A stretch of 64,000 nucleotides of DNA. Origin: Streptomyces sp. 840.1. Its GTDB lineage: Bacteria > Actinomycetota > Actinomycetes > Streptomycetales > Streptomycetaceae. Shown in pieces: positions 62,287 through 64,000 of this stretch. Under the pieces are notes generated by a model that had not been told where the DNA came from, searched no databases, and saw only the letters and a list, made by a program, of their open reading frames with translations. Position 1 is the stretch's first letter; each line of letters opens with the position of its first letter. The DNA lies in NCBI RefSeq assembly GCF_003751445.1, contig NZ_RJUU01000001.1:4950001-5014000 (forward strand), in the 5' to 3' direction. Made by a program: the position numbers and the translations under genes.

Positions 62287-63666
62287 GTGGCCGTGACCGA
62301 ACCAGCTCCGGCGGCACCGCCCGCGGCGTACGAGGGAATCCTGCGCCGCCAGGCAATGCGCGAATCGGCCGCCCGCACCTACGCCAGGTCGCTGCCGATC
62401 GTCCCGGTACGTGCCCGCGGGCTGACCATCGAGGGCGCTGACGGCCGACGCTACCTCGACTGCCTTTCCGGAGCCGGGACGTTGGCCCTCGGGCACAACC
62501 ACCCGGTCGTCCTGGAGGCGATCAAGAAGGTCCTGGATTCGGGCGCACCCCTGCATGTGCTCGACCTGGCCACCCCGGTCAAGGACGCGTTCACCACGGA
62601 GCTGTTCGCCACGCTGCCGCGTGAGTTCGCGGACAACGCGCGGATCCAGTTCTGCGGGCCGGCCGGTACGGACGCCGTGGAGGCGGCGTTCAAACTGGTC
62701 CGCGCCGCCACCGGTCGCAGCGGTCTGCTCGCCTTCACCGGCGCGTACCACGGCATGACGGCGGGTGCGCTCGCGGCGTCCGGTGGCGCCGAGGACGTTC
62801 GGGTGACCCGCCTCCCGTTCCCGCAGGACTACCGCTGCCCCTTCGGGATCGGCGGCGAGCGCGGCGCACGGATCGCGGCACGGTGGACCGAGACGGTGCT
62901 GGACGACCCCAAGAGCGGAACACCAGCGCCGGCCGGAATGATCCTCGAACCCGTACAGGGGGAGGGCGGCGTCAACCCCGCCCCGGACGGCTGGCTGCGC
63001 CGGATGCGGGACATCACCGAGGCACGGTCCATCCCCCTGATCGCTGATGAGGTCCAGACCGGCGTCGGCAGGACCGGTGCCTTCTGGGCCGTCGAACACA
63101 GCGGGGTCGTTCCCGATGTGATGGTGCTGTCCAAGGCCATCGGCGGCTCCCTCCCGCTCGCCGTCATCGTCTACCGCTCCGAACTGGACACCTGGAAGCC
63201 CGGCGCCCACGCGGGGACCTTCCGGGGCAACCAGCTCGCCATGGCGGCGGGCACGGCCACCCTCGCCCACGTCCGGGAGAACCGGCTGGCCGAACGGGCC
63301 GCGACCCTCGGCGCCAGGATGCTGGCCTCCCTGCGCGCACTCGCCTCGCACCACCCGTGCATCGGCGACGTCCGGGGCCGGGGCCTGATGATCGGTGTGG
63401 AGCTCGTCGACCCCGAGGCCGCCCCGGTGGACGGAGGGAGCGAGGCCCCGCCCGACCCCCTACTCGCCCTCGCCGTACAGCAGGAGTGCCTGCGACGAGG
63501 CCTCATCGTCGAACTGGGCGGCCGTCACTCCACGGTCGTGCGTCTGCTACCTCCTCTCACGCTCACCGACGAACAGGCAACCGCGGTCGTCGACCGCCTC
63601 GCCGATGCCATGGCAGCAGCGGAGCGCTCACCGCACCGACGGACCCCGACCGGGTCGATCCGCTGA
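62287..63666 (+). CDS. Diaminobutyrate-2-oxoglutarate aminotransferase
   Basis: A 459-residue class III PLP aminotransferase. Motifs: CLSGAGTLALGHNHP, GPAGTDAVEAAFKLVR, the pyridine-ring Asp in LIADEVQTGVGRTG and the PLP Lys283 in MVLSKAIGGS. The GAG(T)LALGHNHP entry and the FCGPAGTDAVEAA block are characteristic of the diaminobutyrate (DABA) group (EctB, DdaA/AcsF-like), which makes 2,4-diaminobutyrate from aspartate semialdehyde. No ectoine synthase follows; instead a putative NIS synthetase starts 29 nt downstream, so the product probably feeds a siderophore. GTG 62287 has GGGAGGA 9 nt upstream; a GTG 6 nt further in is possible. Confidence 0.85.
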   Translation: MAVTEPAPAAPPAAYEGILRRQAMRESAARTYARSLPIVPVRARGLTIEGADGRRYLDCLSGAGTLALGHNHPVVLEAIKKVLDSGAPLHVLDLATPVKDAFTTELFATLPREFADNARIQFCGPAGTDAVEAAFKLVRAATGRSGLLAFTGAYHGMTAGALAASGGAEDVRVTRLPFPQDYRCPFGIGGERGARIAARWTETVLDDPKSGTPAPAGMILEPVQGEGGVNPAPDGWLRRMRDITEARSIPLIADEVQTGVGRTGAFWAVEHSGVVPDVMVLSKAIGGSLPLAVIVYRSELDTWKPGAHAGTFRGNQLAMAAGTATLAHVRENRLAERAATLGARMLASLRALASHHPCIGDVRGRGLMIGVELVDPEAAPVDGGSEAPPDPLLALAVQQECLRRGLIVELGGRHSTVVRLLPPLTLTDEQATAVVDRLADAMAAAERSPHRRTPTGSIR

Positions 63667-63695
63667 CCCCGGACACCATCACAGGAAAGACCGCC

Positions 63696-64000
63696 GTGAA
63701 CCCCACCCCCGCGCCCGAGGCCGACGGCCCTCCCTCCGCCCACCACCGAGGAGAGACCGCAACAGCCGGTCACCTCGCCGTCGAGCCGCCCACCGTGCCG
63801 CGCCAGATGGAGAAGCCGCACGGTCACTGGCACGCCTCCAGGGCAACGCCCGCCTGCCCGGCACCGGCCGCCGACCCCCTGGACCACCCGGACCCGCTCC
63901 AGGCAGCGGACGCCGCCGGCATCGAGAACCTGCTGCGCTGCTGGGTCCGCGAATGCGACCTGCCCCGCCCCGACGGGGAGACCCTCCGCATCCCGCTGCC
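63696..64000 (+). CDS. IucA/IucC-type (NIS) siderophore synthetase, 5' end
   Basis: The first 101 codons are in the window and open without a stop to its right edge. GTG start with an AGGAAAG site 5 nt upstream. The first 65 residues are a Pro/His/Ala-rich extension; then DAAGIENLLRCWVRECDLP and PDGETLRIPL match the N-terminal start of IucA/IucC-family NRPS-independent siderophore synthetases. It is 29 nt after the aminotransferase and probably co-transcribed. Subtype cannot be decided from the fragment. Confidence 0.7.
   Translation, partial: MNPTPAPEADGPPSAHHRGETATAGHLAVEPPTVPRQMEKPHGHWHASRATPACPAPAADPLDHPDPLQAADAAGIENLLRCWVRECDLPRPDGETLRIPL

Overview
The window is a roughly 64 kb piece of high-GC actinobacterial chromosome. 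It is almost certainly Streptomyces: codon bias is extreme, GTG starts are frequent, several genes have a -10 box directly before the start codon (leaderless mRNAs), and gene order follows the ftsK-rimO-pgsA-cinA-clgR, recA-recX, miaB-miaA-dapF and hflX backbone with Streptomyces-specific genes between (osaC/osaA/osaB, gluABCD/gluRK, rshA, paired Dps and CsbD stress genes). I see no insertion sequence, prophage, integrase, CRISPR array or replication origin; this is core chromosome.

Layout. 1-2.1 kb: 3' part of a 23S rRNA gene, 5S rRNA and terminator, then tRNA-Thr(GGT) with its own terminator. 2.1-12.5 kb: an alpha/beta hydrolase, then the osmotic-stress module osaC (kinase/PAS/GAF/PP2C phosphatase) divergent from osaA (a soluble hybrid histidine kinase carrying ten near-identical 92-residue HAMP-type repeats) and osaB (response regulator without a DNA-binding domain). 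12.7-20.8 kb: ftsK, a RodZ-like membrane HTH gene, rimO-pgsA-cinA (overlapping), clgR, dpsC and csbD. 21-35 kb: SDR, nei and lhr (DNA repair/helicase), araC-azlC-azlD (amino-acid export), a toroid-repeat protein, DUF3046, an AI-2E-type permease, SOS-controlled recA-recX and a DUF6197-like gene.

35.7-48.2 kb: an FtsX/MacB-type permease with no ATPase nearby; a rhodanese-cysteine dioxygenase pair preceded by a 28-codon Cys-rich leader peptide; an FAD monooxygenase; the glutamate importer gluABCD with its divergent two-component system gluRK; and an orphan TAXI-type binding protein. 48.3-59.2 kb: miaB, a LigB-like gene, an MT0933-family stress gene with a SigB-like promoter, miaA, a small membrane protein, dapF, rshA, an M1 metallopeptidase and hflX. 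59.3-62 kb: two paralogous lipoprotein serine proteases. 62.3 kb to the end: a diaminobutyrate aminotransferase and the start of an IucA/IucC-type synthetase, i.e. the left edge of a hydroxamate/citrate-type siderophore locus.

The genes fall into several functional groups: osmotic and general stress signalling (osaABC, dpsC, csbD, the MT0933 gene), proteostasis control (clgR), translation and tRNA modification (rimO, miaA, miaB, hflX, rshA), DNA repair (recA, recX, lhr, nei), and nitrogen/sulfur/iron acquisition (glu, CDO-rhodanese, siderophore). No wholly unprecedented system stands out. The features most worth a second look are the expanded poly-HAMP kinase, the Cys-rich leader with a 22-nt dyad before the cysteine dioxygenase, the paired direct repeats in the gluA-gluR promoter region, the altered synthetase motifs of RshA, and the Trp-rich domain shared by the two tandem lipoprotein proteases.
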